DNA of 40,418 nt. Source: Gallaecimonas xiamenensis 3-C-1 (lineage in GTDB: Bacteria > Pseudomonadota > Gammaproteobacteria > Enterobacterales > Gallaecimonadaceae). A program made the translations under genes and the position numbers. Where the stretch lies: contig NZ_AMRI01000034.1 of the NCBI RefSeq assembly GCF_000299915.1, positions 1 through 40,418 on the forward strand. The letters are read 5' to 3'. The notes under the pieces are model-generated. The model ran no database searches. It was not told the origin of the DNA and saw only the letters and a list, made by a program, of their open reading frames with translations. Shown piece by piece: positions 15,452 through 27,422 of this stretch (position 1 is its first letter; the number at the start of each line of letters is the position of its first letter).

Positions 15452-18400
15452 TCAGGCCCTCTGGGCGGCCACGGCATCCCGTACCTGGCGCGACTCGTCC
15501 GCTGCCAACAGGGCCAGCAGCTGCTGGCCCTGGGGCAACTGCGACAGCAGCGGCACCAAAGCCGTCTTGTGCTTGGCATTAAGGAAGGCCAGGCGCTGCT
15601 GGGCCAGGTCTAAAGGCAGCAACAGGGCCAGATGCGCGGCGCAGCCTTCATACTCGGCATGCTTGGCACAGAACAGCAGCTGGTGTTCGGCGACTATGCC
15701 AATCTCGTCCAGCCAGGCCAGGAAGCCCGGTAGGGCGTCGTCCAGATGGTCGTCGATGTAGTGATCGCTGCACTGCTCCAGGTAGGTCTCCATATCCATA
15801 TCGCCACTGGCCACCTGCTCCCCCAGATAACAGTCCGCCAGGCGCCCCTCGAACAACTTGAAGCCCCGGTAGCTGTGGTTGATCAGCAGCTTGGCCAGGC
15901 GGGCACGCCGCTCTTGGTCCAGCAACCAGATGTAGTCGCCGGGGCCGGCCAGGAAGTGCCCAGGCCCCGAGATCTCCAGGTGGCGGTGCACCCTGTGTTG
16001 ATAGTGGCTGGCTATGGCCTGGTAGGGTAAGTCACCGGCCAGGTAAGCCAGGGTGTGCTGGTAGGCTGCGTCTATCCTGGCGTCCTTGTCAAAGAGAGCA
16101 TTGAGCTTTTGCCAGAGGGCGGCCTGGTCCAGGTCGGCGTCAAACACCAGCACCTGATGGCCCCTGAGACGATCGCCCTTGGGCGGCTCGGACAGGCCAA
16201 ACACCTCCAGGTGGTCGCCCTTGTCCAGCGCCAGCAGCACCGTTAGCCAGTCGCCGTAGTCCTGGTGCAGCCTGGGTTCTATCTGCAGCTGCTCGGACAG
16301 GGTCAGGGCCTTACCTTCCAGGTCGTCGCCGTCCAGCAACCGGCACTGGGGTGCCTGCTCGGCCAGCAAGGCCTGCTCCCAGGACAGTATGCTCAGGGTC
16401 AGCATCCGTTTGAGGCTGAGGGCAAAGTCCTGCTCTAGGGCCGGGTCGCCGGCCAGGGTAAAGCGGGGGTGGCACACCTCAAGGTGGCGGTAGAAACGCA
16501 CCTTGTGGTACTCGCTGATGTAGTCCAGGCCCTGGCGCAGGGCCTTGGCCTTGTTGCGGTCCACCTGGGCAAACATGCCGGTGGCGGTGCTGTCTATTTC
16601 GGCGTAGAGCTCCAGGCTATTGAGATAGTCCCGGTATTGGCGGTTGTTGAAGTAAAGCTGGACCTCGAAGGCCAGGCGATAGGCTTGGTCCACCCCGGCT
16701 TTCTCGATGCTGTCCAGGCAGTCGATGGCGGCCAGGGGCTCGTCGAACTCGACGCTGTAGGTGTCGGTCGAGTCCATTTGTGCCACCAGGCGCAGGGTGC
16801 GTACCGGCGCCAGTTTCACCAGCGCCTGCCAGAAGCGCTTGGCCTGCTGCCCCACCGGCAGGGGCAGTTGCTGCAGCCAGAAGGCGGCCAGCACCAACCA
16901 CTGGTAATGGTGACGTCCCCGCAAGCTTTGAAGGGCCTCATAGCAAGGCTGGTGCTCGCTGAAGGTGGGGAAATAGAGGCTGCTCTGGCGGATGGTTTCC
17001 TTCCTTTGCAACCCTTGGCGCAATAACGCCAGGGCCTGGTCGAAGGTCAGCGCCGGGGCGGCTTCACAGAAAAACTGCTGCAACTGCCGATGCTGCTCCA
17101 GGGTAAAGCCACGGCCTTTGAGGTCGTCACTGACCTGGGTGCCTTGCATCAGGAGGGCAAAGAGATGTTGCCCCAGGGCCGGTTCGCTCAGCTGGCCGAT
17201 CAGAGCCTGGGTGACCTGGTCCCCCCGCTGTTGCTGCCAGTCGTCAAACAGCAGGAAGGCCATCAGGCAGTAATGGCCAGGCCCGAACGCATCCAGGGCC
17301 CATTGGCGCGGATCCGCCAGGGCCCGGTGGCGGCCAAAAAAATCCTTGAGGCTGTCCAACAGGGGCTTGTTGAACATGTCGTTAGTGTGTTGGTCGTCTA
17401 CCTGGCTGAGCTGCACGGCCAGGGCCTGACGGGCCAGGGCGTCGGCGTCCAAGTCCAGGCGACTATAACGGCCGACAAAGTCTTCGAGGCTGATAAGGGC
17501 CCTGTCCAGGACCAGCTTTTCCCGTTGGTAGTCGGTCAGGCTCTCCACCCCCAGCAGGCGGTAGAGGATATCGAGGATCCGCAGCAGCTGCTGGCCGCGC
17601 TCCTGGGTACTGCCTGGGGGCAGCAGCTCCCCTTCATAGCCGTCTTCCAGCAGCGCCATTTCCAGGTCCCCCAGCATAAAGGGCAGCTCGTTGTTGATGT
17701 CGCTGTTGTTGTCGCCATAGGGCAGATAGTCGGTCAGGGCGCGGTAGAAGGCGGGGGCCTTGCCCTTGCTGTGGGCAAACAGGTCCAGGGCTTCAAGCTC
17801 GGTCAGCTGCTGGGGTTGGCTGCCGTCCACCACGTATTGCCACAGGGCTTGGCCGGTGGCCAGGGAGGCAATCAATTGGTGGACCAGCACCAGGTCATGG
17901 CCGGGATCGTCGCGGGCCTCTTCATCGGCCAGGCGCTGCCCGTCCCTGTGGCTGTAACAGACCAGGGGGCCCTGGGCCTGGGCGGCGATGGCCTGGTGGA
18001 GATCCATGGCTTCGTCTTCGAGGCGGTCCTCCATAAAGGGCTGGCCGAGGAAGGCGTCACGGTCGAAATCGTCGTCCCACAGGTAGTCGCCACAGGGCTG
18101 CAAGGTAATGAAGAAATCCAGCACCGGGTTGCAGTCTTCGAGGTCCTGGTGGTGGCTTTCCAGCATCTTGGGCTGGCTGAGCAGGCGCCGGGCCAGGGCG
18201 TCCTTGAACCAGTGGTAATCCTCGGGGTGGCTTTGCAGGTGCTCGGCCAGGCTGGTATGGCGCCAGCCCTGCTGCCATTCCCCCTCATACATGCGCAGGC
18301 GCTGCAGGTCGCTGTCGCACCAGAGGTAGGCCTGGATAATGTCCCGCTGCCAGCCATGGCGGGCCACCAGGTCGGCCAGGAAGGCGCTGTAGGCGTCGGC

Positions 18401-18928
18401 GTGGTCATGGTCCCAGTTGGGAATAAAGTACTGGGCCAGCAGGGTGGCGTACTGGCTGTCGGTGCGGGCCAGCATATAGAGGGCTTCCACCCCGAACACC
18501 CCGGTGTCGTCCAGCCACAGCGCCCAGGTGTCGTTATGGCGCCTGGCGTAGGCCACTATGGCCCTGGCGGTGGCCAGGACGTCGGCCAATAGCGGCGGGT
18601 ATTGCAGGGCCAGGGCAAAGAGAAGGGGTTCGGACAGGCCATAGGCCAGGTTGTCGGCCGCCGGGTCCTCGGGAATATGCTCTTCGCCGTCGGGGTGCAG
18701 AATGAGGGCGTCGCGCAGCAAGGCTTGCTGGGGGGCGCCGGCCAGGTCACTGAGGCGAAGGGGCCTTTGGCCTTCGGGGGTTTGCGCCACAAACTCGAGC
18801 AGGTACTGGCCATTGCGGGAGACACTGTCGTTGTCCAGGTGCAGCCGGTATTGGGCCAGGGCTTGGGCAATACTTTGGGGGTTTTGCGGGTCGAGGGAGA
18901 GGGTGTTCCGATTGTCGGACTGCAACAT
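15452..18928 (-). CDS. Very large helical hypothetical protein, paralogue of the first cluster gene
   Basis: The 1158-residue product starts MLQSDNRNTLSLDPQNPQSI and is not a family I recognise. It is convergent to the cluster and paralogous to the 1000-residue protein at 4933-7935. Shared segments include the N-terminal ALAQYR..LD, ARRHNDTWALWLDDTGVFGV against ARRRNDSADLYLDDEHLFGL, a W-D.(D/E)H segment after it, YLWCDS against YLYCDN, and a LLINHS...CYLG block late in the protein. The sequence is Leu/Ala/Gln-rich and predicted helical throughout, with no signal peptide or membrane segment. It ends in LAADESRQVRDAVAAQRA, a typical last helix of a HEAT or leucine-rich-variant repeat. The extra about 150 residues compared with its paralogue lie mostly in the middle. 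AGGA 6 bp upstream supports the start. Function unknown. Confidence 0.8.
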   Translation of the reverse strand: MLQSDNRNTLSLDPQNPQSIAQALAQYRLHLDNDSVSRNGQYLLEFVAQTPEGQRPLRLSDLAGAPQQALLRDALILHPDGEEHIPEDPAADNLAYGLSEPLLFALALQYPPLLADVLATARAIVAYARRHNDTWALWLDDTGVFGVEALYMLARTDSQYATLLAQYFIPNWDHDHADAYSAFLADLVARHGWQRDIIQAYLWCDSDLQRLRMYEGEWQQGWRHTSLAEHLQSHPEDYHWFKDALARRLLSQPKMLESHHQDLEDCNPVLDFFITLQPCGDYLWDDDFDRDAFLGQPFMEDRLEDEAMDLHQAIAAQAQGPLVCYSHRDGQRLADEEARDDPGHDLVLVHQLIASLATGQALWQYVVDGSQPQQLTELEALDLFAHSKGKAPAFYRALTDYLPYGDNNSDINNELPFMLGDLEMALLEDGYEGELLPPGSTQERGQQLLRILDILYRLLGVESLTDYQREKLVLDRALISLEDFVGRYSRLDLDADALARQALAVQLSQVDDQHTNDMFNKPLLDSLKDFFGRHRALADPRQWALDAFGPGHYCLMAFLLFDDWQQQRGDQVTQALIGQLSEPALGQHLFALLMQGTQVSDDLKGRGFTLEQHRQLQQFFCEAAPALTFDQALALLRQGLQRKETIRQSSLYFPTFSEHQPCYEALQSLRGRHHYQWLVLAAFWLQQLPLPVGQQAKRFWQALVKLAPVRTLRLVAQMDSTDTYSVEFDEPLAAIDCLDSIEKAGVDQAYRLAFEVQLYFNNRQYRDYLNSLELYAEIDSTATGMFAQVDRNKAKALRQGLDYISEYHKVRFYRHLEVCHPRFTLAGDPALEQDFALSLKRMLTLSILSWEQALLAEQAPQCRLLDGDDLEGKALTLSEQLQIEPRLHQDYGDWLTVLLALDKGDHLEVFGLSEPPKGDRLRGHQVLVFDADLDQAALWQKLNALFDKDARIDAAYQHTLAYLAGDLPYQAIASHYQHRVHRHLEISGPGHFLAGPGDYIWLLDQERRARLAKLLINHSYRGFKLFEGRLADCYLGEQVASGDMDMETYLEQCSDHYIDDHLDDALPGFLAWLDEIGIVAEHQLLFCAKHAEYEGCAAHLALLLPLDLAQQRLAFLNAKHKTALVPLLSQLPQGQQLLALLAADESRQVRDAVAAQRA

Positions 18929-19021
18929 GCCACATCCTATGTTTTGCAGTGAAAGGTCAGAGGCCCAGGGGCCTGACCATGATACAGGATAAGCCCAGCC
19001 ATTTCGGGCCCTTACCCTCTT

Positions 19022-20170
19022 CTAAGGCGACACTGACCGCGATTTCTGAATGGTTTGTGCTGCCAGCAGCAGGCCCATGGTCAGGGCGCTACCCACCAGG
19101 ATCGGGCCCAGGTCTTGCAGCCAGGCGGCCACCACCAACCCCGTTCCCAGCAGCAGGTAATAGGCCATACCCAGTAGAGCCCCGGCGGTACCCAGGCAAT
19201 GGCCGTAGTCGGTCAGGGCTCCGGCCAGGACATTGGGTATGCCAAGGCCAAAGGCCAATACCACCAGCACCATGGGCAAGACCAGCAGCCAGTGGTCAGC
19301 CAGGGCCGCCACCCCCAACGCGCCCAGGCCGAACAGCATGACAGCCAGCCTCACCAAGGCAGCCGGTGCCCAACCTCGCCCCAGCAGCAGGCGGTTGCAA
19401 AGGGCGCCGCCGACGGCACCCAAGGCCAGGACCAGGCCACTGTAGCCGAAGGCCTGGGGCGGCAGTCCGGCCGCGTCGAACACGAAGGGGGCCAATTGGT
19501 AATAGCTGAACAAACCCAGATTAAAGAGCGCCACCAGCAGCGCCGTGCGCCAGATGCCGCCGTCGCCCGCCATGGCGCTTAACAGCGGCCAAAGGGCTGG
19601 GGGCGGTGGCCTGTCCGGGGCCGTTTCAGCCAAGGCTTGGGCACTCCAACCCAGCAGCAACAAGGCCAGGGCCAGCAGGAAGGCGAACAGGGCCAGGTAG
19701 CCCCCCCAATCCACCAAGGTGGCCCCCAGCATCATGCCGAGGGCCGGGCTCAAAGCCAGGGCGATACCGGCCAAGGCGAAGACCCGGGCCAGGGCCCGGC
19801 CTTCAAAGCAGTCCCGCAGCATGGTCTGGGTCACTATGGAACCGGCTGCGGCGCCGAAGGCCGCCAAGGCCCGGGCGCTCAGCAACAGCGCAAAATCTTG
19901 GCTGACCAGGGCGGCAAGGGAGGCCAGTCCATAACAAGCCAGCCCTGCCAACATGGCCGGGCGGCGGCCCAAGGTGTCGGCCAGACGGCCCCAGAACACC
20001 ACCCCAAAGGCAAAGGCGATGAAGTACAGGGACAGGCTATGGCCGGCCAACTGGGCACTGACCTTGAAGGCGTCGGCAATGGCGGGTAGGGCCGGGCTGT
20101 AGAGGGTTTCCACCACTTGGGGAAACATCAGCAGGGCTGTCAGCAATAACAGCCGGGGTTGGTTGGCCAT
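19022..20170 (-). CDS. MFS drug-resistance-type transporter (Bcr/CflA-like)
   Basis: The 382-residue inner-membrane protein is an MFS permease of the Bcr/CflA type, proton-driven exporters of drugs or small metabolites. It is hydrophobic throughout, consistent with 12 membrane segments. It shows the MFS motif A between helices 2 and 3 (FWGRLADTLGRRPAMLAG, about 59-76). A helix 4 Arg is present in LLLSARALAAFGAAAGSIVTQ, and a proline/glycine-rich helix 5 in IALALSPALGMMLGA. Two ATGs are possible (20176 and 20170); I prefer the second because AAGAG sits 6 bp upstream of it and only at zero spacing from the first. It is divergent from an AraC-family regulator 95 bp away, the usual pairing of an exporter with its regulator. 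The substrate cannot be told from sequence. Confidence 0.88.
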   Translation of the reverse strand: MANQPRLLLLTALLMFPQVVETLYSPALPAIADAFKVSAQLAGHSLSLYFIAFAFGVVFWGRLADTLGRRPAMLAGLACYGLASLAALVSQDFALLLSARALAAFGAAAGSIVTQTMLRDCFEGRALARVFALAGIALALSPALGMMLGATLVDWGGYLALFAFLLALALLLLGWSAQALAETAPDRPPPPALWPLLSAMAGDGGIWRTALLVALFNLGLFSYYQLAPFVFDAAGLPPQAFGYSGLVLALGAVGGALCNRLLLGRGWAPAALVRLAVMLFGLGALGVAALADHWLLVLPMVLVVLAFGLGIPNVLAGALTDYGHCLGTAGALLGMAYYLLLGTGLVVAAWLQDLGPILVGSALTMGLLLAAQTIQKSRSVSP

Positions 20171-20265
20171 GGGCATCTCTTGTCTAAAACCAAGAGGGCA
20201 GTCTAGCGAGGCTGCTTTTGTCTTATTACAATCAAAGAGACACTTTATATAGGAAATAGGACAAC

Positions 20266-21027
20266 GTGGCTTGGCTCCAACCCCAAGACGCTTTTGACCC
20301 AGATCAGCACCCCCAAAGGGTGCTGGGCATCGCCGCCCAGTTGGGCCGACATGACTCCGGCATGCACCGCCATGGCCGGGCCCAGCTGTTGTTTGCCCGC
20401 AGGGGCTGTATCCATATCACCTTGGCTGACCAGTTGTGCCTGTTGCCGCCGACCAGGGCCGCCTGGATACCCGCTGGTGTGACGCACAGGGCGCAGATGC
20501 AGGGCATTGTCGATTACCGCTCCTTGTATTTCGACCCGGACCAATGCCAAGGGCTGCTTCAGCAGGTGCAGGTCTTGGAAGTGGGGGAATTGCTGGCTGC
20601 CTTGTTGGAGCGGATTGCCCAGGCCGACTTGGCGACCGACTGGTCCAAGGGCAGCGGGCCTCACCTGGTGGCCCTTTGCCTTGACGAGATAGCCCGGGCC
20701 CGGCGGGAGCCTACCTTGCTGCCCTTGCCCAAAGACAGGCGCCTGGCCGGGTTGGACATGGCCCTGCTGCCCCCGGCCCTTGGGGTGCTTGCCAGCCAGG
20801 TTGGTGCCAGCCCCAAGACCTTGGGGCGTATCTTCCAGCGGGAGACCGGCATGGGCTACCAGCAGTGGCGCCAGCAATGGCGACTGCTCAAGGCCATAGA
20901 GCGATTGGCCGCCGGCGACAGGCACAGTGCCATTGCCGATGCCCTGGGCTTTGCCAGCGACAGTGCCTTTGTGGCGTTCTTCAAGCAGATGACGGGGCTG
21001 AGTCCCCTGGCTTACCTGGGAGCCTAG
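20266..21027 (+). CDS. AraC-family transcriptional regulator
   Basis: The 253-residue protein has an N-terminal cupin-like sensor part ([16 protein letters not shown] at about 32-47, then [14 protein letters not shown]) and a C-terminal double helix-turn-helix. The latter contains [20 protein letters not shown] and [20 protein letters not shown], followed by [10 protein letters not shown]. This layout is the AraC subgroup often found next to MFS exporters. The start is GTG at 20266, with AGG 5 bp upstream; no ATG fits. The gene is divergent from the MFS gene, so it probably controls that gene. Its stop codon overlaps the tusA stop on the other strand (shared CTAG), leaving no room for a terminator between them. 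Confidence 0.88.
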   Translation: MAWLQPQDAFDPDQHPQRVLGIAAQLGRHDSGMHRHGRAQLLFARRGCIHITLADQLCLLPPTRAAWIPAGVTHRAQMQGIVDYRSLYFDPDQCQGLLQQVQVLEVGELLAALLERIAQADLATDWSKGSGPHLVALCLDEIARARREPTLLPLPKDRRLAGLDMALLPPALGVLASQVGASPKTLGRIFQRETGMGYQQWRQQWRLLKAIERLAAGDRHSAIADALGFASDSAFVAFFKQMTGLSPLAYLGA

Positions 21028-21266
21028 AGGCCTTTTTTGATCAGGTAACGGTAGGGAGCTGCCTGGGTTTCGCTGGCCACCAGGGTGTGGTCCATAAACC
21101 GGCAAAAAGAGGGGATGTCGCGGGTGGTGGCCGGGTCGTCCGCCAGCACCAGCAGGGTTTCACCGTCGCTGAGCTTACGGATCTTGCCACGGACCAGCAT
21201 CACCGGCTCGGGGCAGCGCAGGCCCAGTACGTCCAGTTGGTGGTCGGGGTTGGCAAAATGGCTCAT
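21024..21266 (-). CDS. tusA: Sulfur carrier protein TusA
   Basis: The 80-residue protein matches E. coli TusA (81 residues) along its length. TusA accepts persulfide sulfur from IscS and passes it to the TusBCD relay for 2-thiouridine formation in tRNA wobble bases, and also influences molybdenum cofactor and iron-sulfur supply. The persulfide-bearing Cys18 lies in [10 protein letters not shown]. The second conserved block [17 protein letters not shown] is intact, as is the C-terminal YRYLIKKG. It is a stand-alone gene here, upstream of fadBA in orientation terms but separated by its own 3' overlap with the AraC regulator. There is nothing unusual in the protein. Confidence 0.95.
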   Translation of the reverse strand: MSHFANPDHQLDVLGLRCPEPVMLVRGKIRKLSDGETLLVLADDPATTRDIPSFCRFMDHTLVASETQAAPYRYLIKKGL

Positions 21267-21310
21267 GACAGGCTCCGGTGAAAAAGTGGGCGAATTCTAC
21301 CCGAAAAACA

Positions 21311-21337
21311 AAAAGCCGGCCACCAGGGCCGGCTTTT
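21311..21337. terminator. Intrinsic terminator of the fadBA operon
   Basis: AAAAGCCGGCC (21311-21321), loop ACCAG and GGCCGGCTTTT (21327-21337) make a strong stem with a T tract on both strands. It lies 15 bp beyond the fadA stop and upstream of tusA, so its main job is to end fadBA. Confidence 0.88.
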
Positions 21338-21351
21338 CACGTCCAGGAGCC

Positions 21352-22533
<1,182 letters not shown>

Positions 22534-24684
22534 TTATTGGCCGTAGTAGGTTTTGCCGTTGGCCGCCATGGTACGCATGGTGTCGGTGACCTGGTAGAGC
22601 TCACCCAGGTGAGCGTACTGGTCGGCCAGGGCGACGATCTTGTCGAGACCGACGGTGTCGATGTAACGGAACACACCACCACGGAAGGGAGGGAAGCCCA
22701 GGCCATAGACCAGGCCCATGTCGGCTTCGGCCGGGCTGGCAATGATGCCTTCTTCCAGGCAGCGCACGGTTTCGATGATCATCGGCAGCATGGTGCGGTT
22801 GATGATTTCGTCCGGGCTGAACTCGCCTTGGGCCTTGACCACGGCCTTGAGCAGCTCGTAGCTCTCGGCGGTGGCTTCTTTCTTGGGCTTGCCGCGCTTG
22901 TCTTCGGTGTAGACGTAGAAGCCTTTACCGTTTTTCTGACCGAAACGCTGGTTCTCGAACATCACGTCGATGGCGTCTTTCTCGGTCTTGCTCATGCGGG
23001 TCGGGAAGCCTTCGGCCATCACCGCCTGGGCATGGTGACCGGTGTCGATACCCACTACGTCCAAGAGATAAGCCGGGCCCATGGGCCAACCGAACTGCTT
23101 CTCCATGACCTTGTCCACGGCCTGGAAGTCGGCGCCGTCACGTACCAGCAGGCTAAAGCCGGCGAAGTAGGGGAACAGCACGCGGTTGACGAAGAAGCCG
23201 GGGCAGTCGTTGACCACGATGGGGGATTTACCCATCTTGGCGGCGTAAGCCACTACGGTAGCCACGGTCTCTTCGGAGGTGTTCTCGCCACGGATGACTT
23301 CCACCAACGGCATGCGGTGCACCGGGTTGAAGAAGTGCATACCGCAGAAGCGCTCAGGCTTCTTCAGGCTCTTGGCCAGCTGGTTGATGGAAATGGTGGA
23401 GGTGTTGGAGGTGATGATGGCGTCTTCGCTCACCACGCCTTCCACCTCGGCCAGCACGCTGGCTTTGACCTTGGGGTTTTCCACAACGGCTTCAACGACG
23501 ATGTTCACGTCCTTGACGCTGTCGTAGCTCAAGCTGGGGACGATGCTGTTGAGCACGCCGGCCATCTTGGCGCCGTTGATACGGCCGCGCTCGAGCTGCT
23601 TGTTCAAAAGCTTGGACGCCTCGGACAGGCCCAGGTGCAGGGCTTTGTCGTTGATGTCCTTCATGATGATGGGGGTACCGGTGGAGGCGGACTGGTAAGC
23701 GATACCGCCACCCATGATACCGGCGCCCAGTACGGCGGCCTTGTTCACGGCGTGGGCGGCTTTACCGGCCTTCTTGGCCTTGCCCTTGATGAATTGGTCG
23801 TTCAAGAAGATACCGATAAGGGCGGTAGCCACTTCGGTCTTGGCCAGTTTCACAAAGCCTTGGTTCTCGATGGCCAGGGCCTCGTCGCGGCCCATGCGGG
23901 CAGCGGCTTCGATACCTTTGACGGCGGTCATGGGGGCTGGGTAGTGCTTGCCAGCCTGGGCTGCCACCATGCCGGTAGCGGTGGAGAAGCTCATGCCCGC
24001 TTCCAGCTTGTCCAGCTTCAGGGCAGAGGTCTTGGCGGCGCGGCGGCCTTGCCAGTCCAGTTTGCCGGCAATGGCGCTCTTGGCCATGGCAATGGCGGCG
24101 TCGAACAGTTTTTCCGGGGCAACCACGGCGTCTACCAGGCCCAGCTTCAGGGCGGCGTCGGCACGGTTGTCTTTACCGGTGGTGATCAGTTCCATGGCGT
24201 TATCGGCACCGATAACGCGGGGCAGGCGCACAGTGCCGCCGAAACCGGGAATAAGGCCCAGCTTCACTTCCGGCAGGCCAATCTTGGCGGTGCTGTCCGC
24301 CACGCGCAGGTCGGTGGCCAGGATGCACTCGCAGCCGCCGCCCAGGGCAAAGCCCTTGATGGCAGAAACGCTGGGGAAGGGCAGGTCTTCAAGCTTGCTG
24401 AAGATGGCATTGGCCTTCTGTACCCAGGCCAGCAGTTCGGGCTCGGGAAGCTTGAAGGTTTCCAGGAATTCGGTGATGTCGGCGCCGACGATGAAAGTGT
24501 CTTTGCCGGAGGCCAGCACCAGGGCTTTAACCCCATTGCTGCCTTGAATGGCGTCCAGGGCCGCGTCCAGCTCGGACAGGGTCTGGCGATCGAATTTGTT
24601 TACGGAACCGGGGGCGTCGAAAGTCAGGACGGCGATACCGTCGGACTCCAGCGCCACCTTGAGGTTGTCACCTTGGTAAAGCAT
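22534..24684 (-). CDS. fadB: Fatty acid oxidation complex alpha subunit FadB
   Basis: The 716-residue multifunctional enzyme carries enoyl-CoA hydratase/isomerase and 3-hydroxyacyl-CoA dehydrogenase activities and assembles with FadA. The hydratase part has Glu119 and Glu139 in [11 protein letters not shown] and [16 protein letters not shown]. The NAD-binding loop is [16 protein letters not shown] (about 318-333). The dehydrogenase catalytic His450 is in [21 protein letters not shown] chose the ATG at 24684 because [10 protein letters not shown] aligns with the E. coli FadB start (729 residues); the frame extends 10 codons further upstream without homology. The upstream spacer carries a PsrA-like dyad, suggesting control by a fatty-acid-responsive repressor. 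It heads the fadBA operon and is divergent from pepQ. Confidence 0.97.
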   Translation of the reverse strand: MLYQGDNLKVALESDGIAVLTFDAPGSVNKFDRQTLSELDAALDAIQGSNGVKALVLASGKDTFIVGADITEFLETFKLPEPELLAWVQKANAIFSKLEDLPFPSVSAIKGFALGGGCECILATDLRVADSTAKIGLPEVKLGLIPGFGGTVRLPRVIGADNAMELITTGKDNRADAALKLGLVDAVVAPEKLFDAAIAMAKSAIAGKLDWQGRRAAKTSALKLDKLEAGMSFSTATGMVAAQAGKHYPAPMTAVKGIEAAARMGRDEALAIENQGFVKLAKTEVATALIGIFLNDQFIKGKAKKAGKAAHAVNKAAVLGAGIMGGGIAYQSASTGTPIIMKDINDKALHLGLSEASKLLNKQLERGRINGAKMAGVLNSIVPSLSYDSVKDVNIVVEAVVENPKVKASVLAEVEGVVSEDAIITSNTSTISINQLAKSLKKPERFCGMHFFNPVHRMPLVEVIRGENTSEETVATVVAYAAKMGKSPIVVNDCPGFFVNRVLFPYFAGFSLLVRDGADFQAVDKVMEKQFGWPMGPAYLLDVVGIDTGHHAQAVMAEGFPTRMSKTEKDAIDVMFENQRFGQKNGKGFYVYTEDKRGKPKKEATAESYELLKAVVKAQGEFSPDEIINRTMLPMIIETVRCLEEGIIASPAEADMGLVYGLGFPPFRGGVFRYIDTVGLDKIVALADQYAHLGELYQVTDTMRTMAANGKTYYGQ

Positions 24685-24749
24685 TTGGCGTTCTCCCTTT
24701 GTGCCTCTAGGCATAGGTGGTCAAACCAGTCAAGGCATGATGGTAGTAA

Positions 24750-26228
<1,479 letters not shown>

Positions 26229-26265
26229 TAGACTGCGGGGTTTGTGCCGAAACCCCGCTCCCTTC

Positions 26266-26880
26266 ATGTCCTATCTCGTTCCCGCCCAAGACTTGGCGGT
26301 TGAAGAAACCCTCAAGAAGAGCCGCTTTATCACCCTGCTGGCCCATACCCAGGGCCTGGCGGCGGCCCGCGCCTTCTGGCAAGACTGCAAGGACAAGCAC
26401 CCCGGCGCTCGCCACTGGTGCTTTGCGGCCGTGGCCGGCCACCCCACAGACGGCCAGCAATATGCCATGAGCGACGACGGCGAGCCGGCCGGTACGGCGG
26501 GGAAGCCGATGCTGGCGCAGTTGCTGGGGTCCGGCCTTGGGGAAGTGAGTGCCGTTGTGGTGCGCTACTATGGGGGCGTCAAGCTGGGCACCGGCGGCCT
26601 GGTGCGGGCCTACGGCGGTGGCGTGGCCAGCGCCTTAAAGGCACTGCCCAGCCGGCTATGCGTGCACTATCGCACCCTGGAACTGACCCTGCCCTATGGC
26701 CAACTGCCCGACCTGCAGTACTGGCTGCAAAAGACCGGCAGCCAGGTGCTTGAAGAAAGCTTTGCCGACAAGGTACAACTGCGCATTGCCGTACCAGACG
26801 GTGAGCAAGAAGGACTGCTGGCCTGGCTGGCATTACAGCCGGCTATCCAATGCAGGGCGTTGAACGAGGACACACCATGA
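26266..26880 (+). CDS. yigZ: YigZ/IMPACT family protein
   Basis: The 204-residue protein has the N-terminal UPF0029 (IMPACT) domain with HPGARHWCFAAV, SDDGEPAGTAGKPML and VVVRYYGGVKLGTGGLVRAY. A C-terminal DUF1949 ferredoxin-like domain follows. In eukaryotes IMPACT binds GCN1; the bacterial role is not firmly known, although a link to translation is suspected. The start at 26266 (MSYLVPAQDL) gives the usual length of about 204; a start at 26242 would add eight unconserved residues. Its stop overlaps the hemG start (ATGA), so the two are translationally coupled. Confidence 0.93.
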   Translation: MSYLVPAQDLAVEETLKKSRFITLLAHTQGLAAARAFWQDCKDKHPGARHWCFAAVAGHPTDGQQYAMSDDGEPAGTAGKPMLAQLLGSGLGEVSAVVVRYYGGVKLGTGGLVRAYGGGVASALKALPSRLCVHYRTLELTLPYGQLPDLQYWLQKTGSQVLEESFADKVQLRIAVPDGEQEGLLAWLALQPAIQCRALNEDTP

Positions 26881-27422
26881 CCACCCAAACCATACTGCTG
26901 GCCTACTCCTCAGTGGACGGCCAGACCCGCGCCATCATGCAGGCCATCTCTGAGGTGCTGCACGAGGCCGGACACCAGGTGCGTTTTTGCGACATCGAGC
27001 GCAACGGCGAGCCGGAATGGGAAGGGATAGATCTGGTGGTGGTGGGGGGCGCCGTGCGTTACGGGGACCACAGGCCTTGTCTCTATGAGTTCGTCAAAGC
27101 CCAGGCGGTGGAACTGACCGCCAGGCCTAACGCCTTTTTCTCGGTCAACCTCACCGCCCGCAAAACCGGTAAGGACAGCCCGGCCGGTTCCCGCTATATG
27201 CAGAAGTTCCTGGAAAAAAGCCCCTGGCACCCCCAGCGCCTGGCGGTGTTTGCCGGGGCGCTGAAATGGGACAAGTACCGCTTTTTTGACAAGCTGATGA
27301 TCCGCTTCATCATGTGGCTGACCGACGGCCCCACCAATACCCGCACCAATGTGGACTTCACCGATTGGGCCGAGGTCAGGGCCTTTGCCCGCCGCCTTAT
27401 TGGCGCCAGAAAGCCGGTGTAA
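26877..27422 (+). CDS. hemG: Menaquinone-dependent protoporphyrinogen IX dehydrogenase HemG
   Basis: The 181-residue flavodoxin-like enzyme (E. coli HemG is also 181) oxidises protoporphyrinogen IX to protoporphyrin IX, the penultimate step of haem synthesis. It passes electrons through FMN to respiratory quinones at the inner membrane. The FMN phosphate loop is LLAYSSVDGQTRAIM (about 6-20). The characteristic HemG region SVNLTARKTGKDSPAGSRYM is present, as is the C-terminal FIMWLTDGPTNTRTNVDFTD. The start is fixed by the ATGA overlap with yigZ and by family similarity. The 3' end overlaps the convergent trkH by 26 bp. The oxygen-dependent haem enzyme HemF is encoded 10 kb away in this window. 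Confidence 0.95.
   Translation: MTTQTILLAYSSVDGQTRAIMQAISEVLHEAGHQVRFCDIERNGEPEWEGIDLVVVGGAVRYGDHRPCLYEFVKAQAVELTARPNAFFSVNLTARKTGKDSPAGSRYMQKFLEKSPWHPQRLAVFAGALKWDKYRFFDKLMIRFIMWLTDGPTNTRTNVDFTDWAEVRAFARRLIGARKPV

Noticed and set aside
17090-18592. 500-residue plus-strand frame opposite the 1158-residue gene
   Set aside because: It is an antisense shadow; the minus-strand frame aligns with its paralogue at 4933-7935, which fixes the true coding strand.
18955-18978. Hairpin GGTCAG-GGCCC / GGGCC-TGACC as a terminator after the MFS gene
   Set aside because: It has a bulged stem, a 2-base loop and no T tract; too weak to call, although it lies in the right place.
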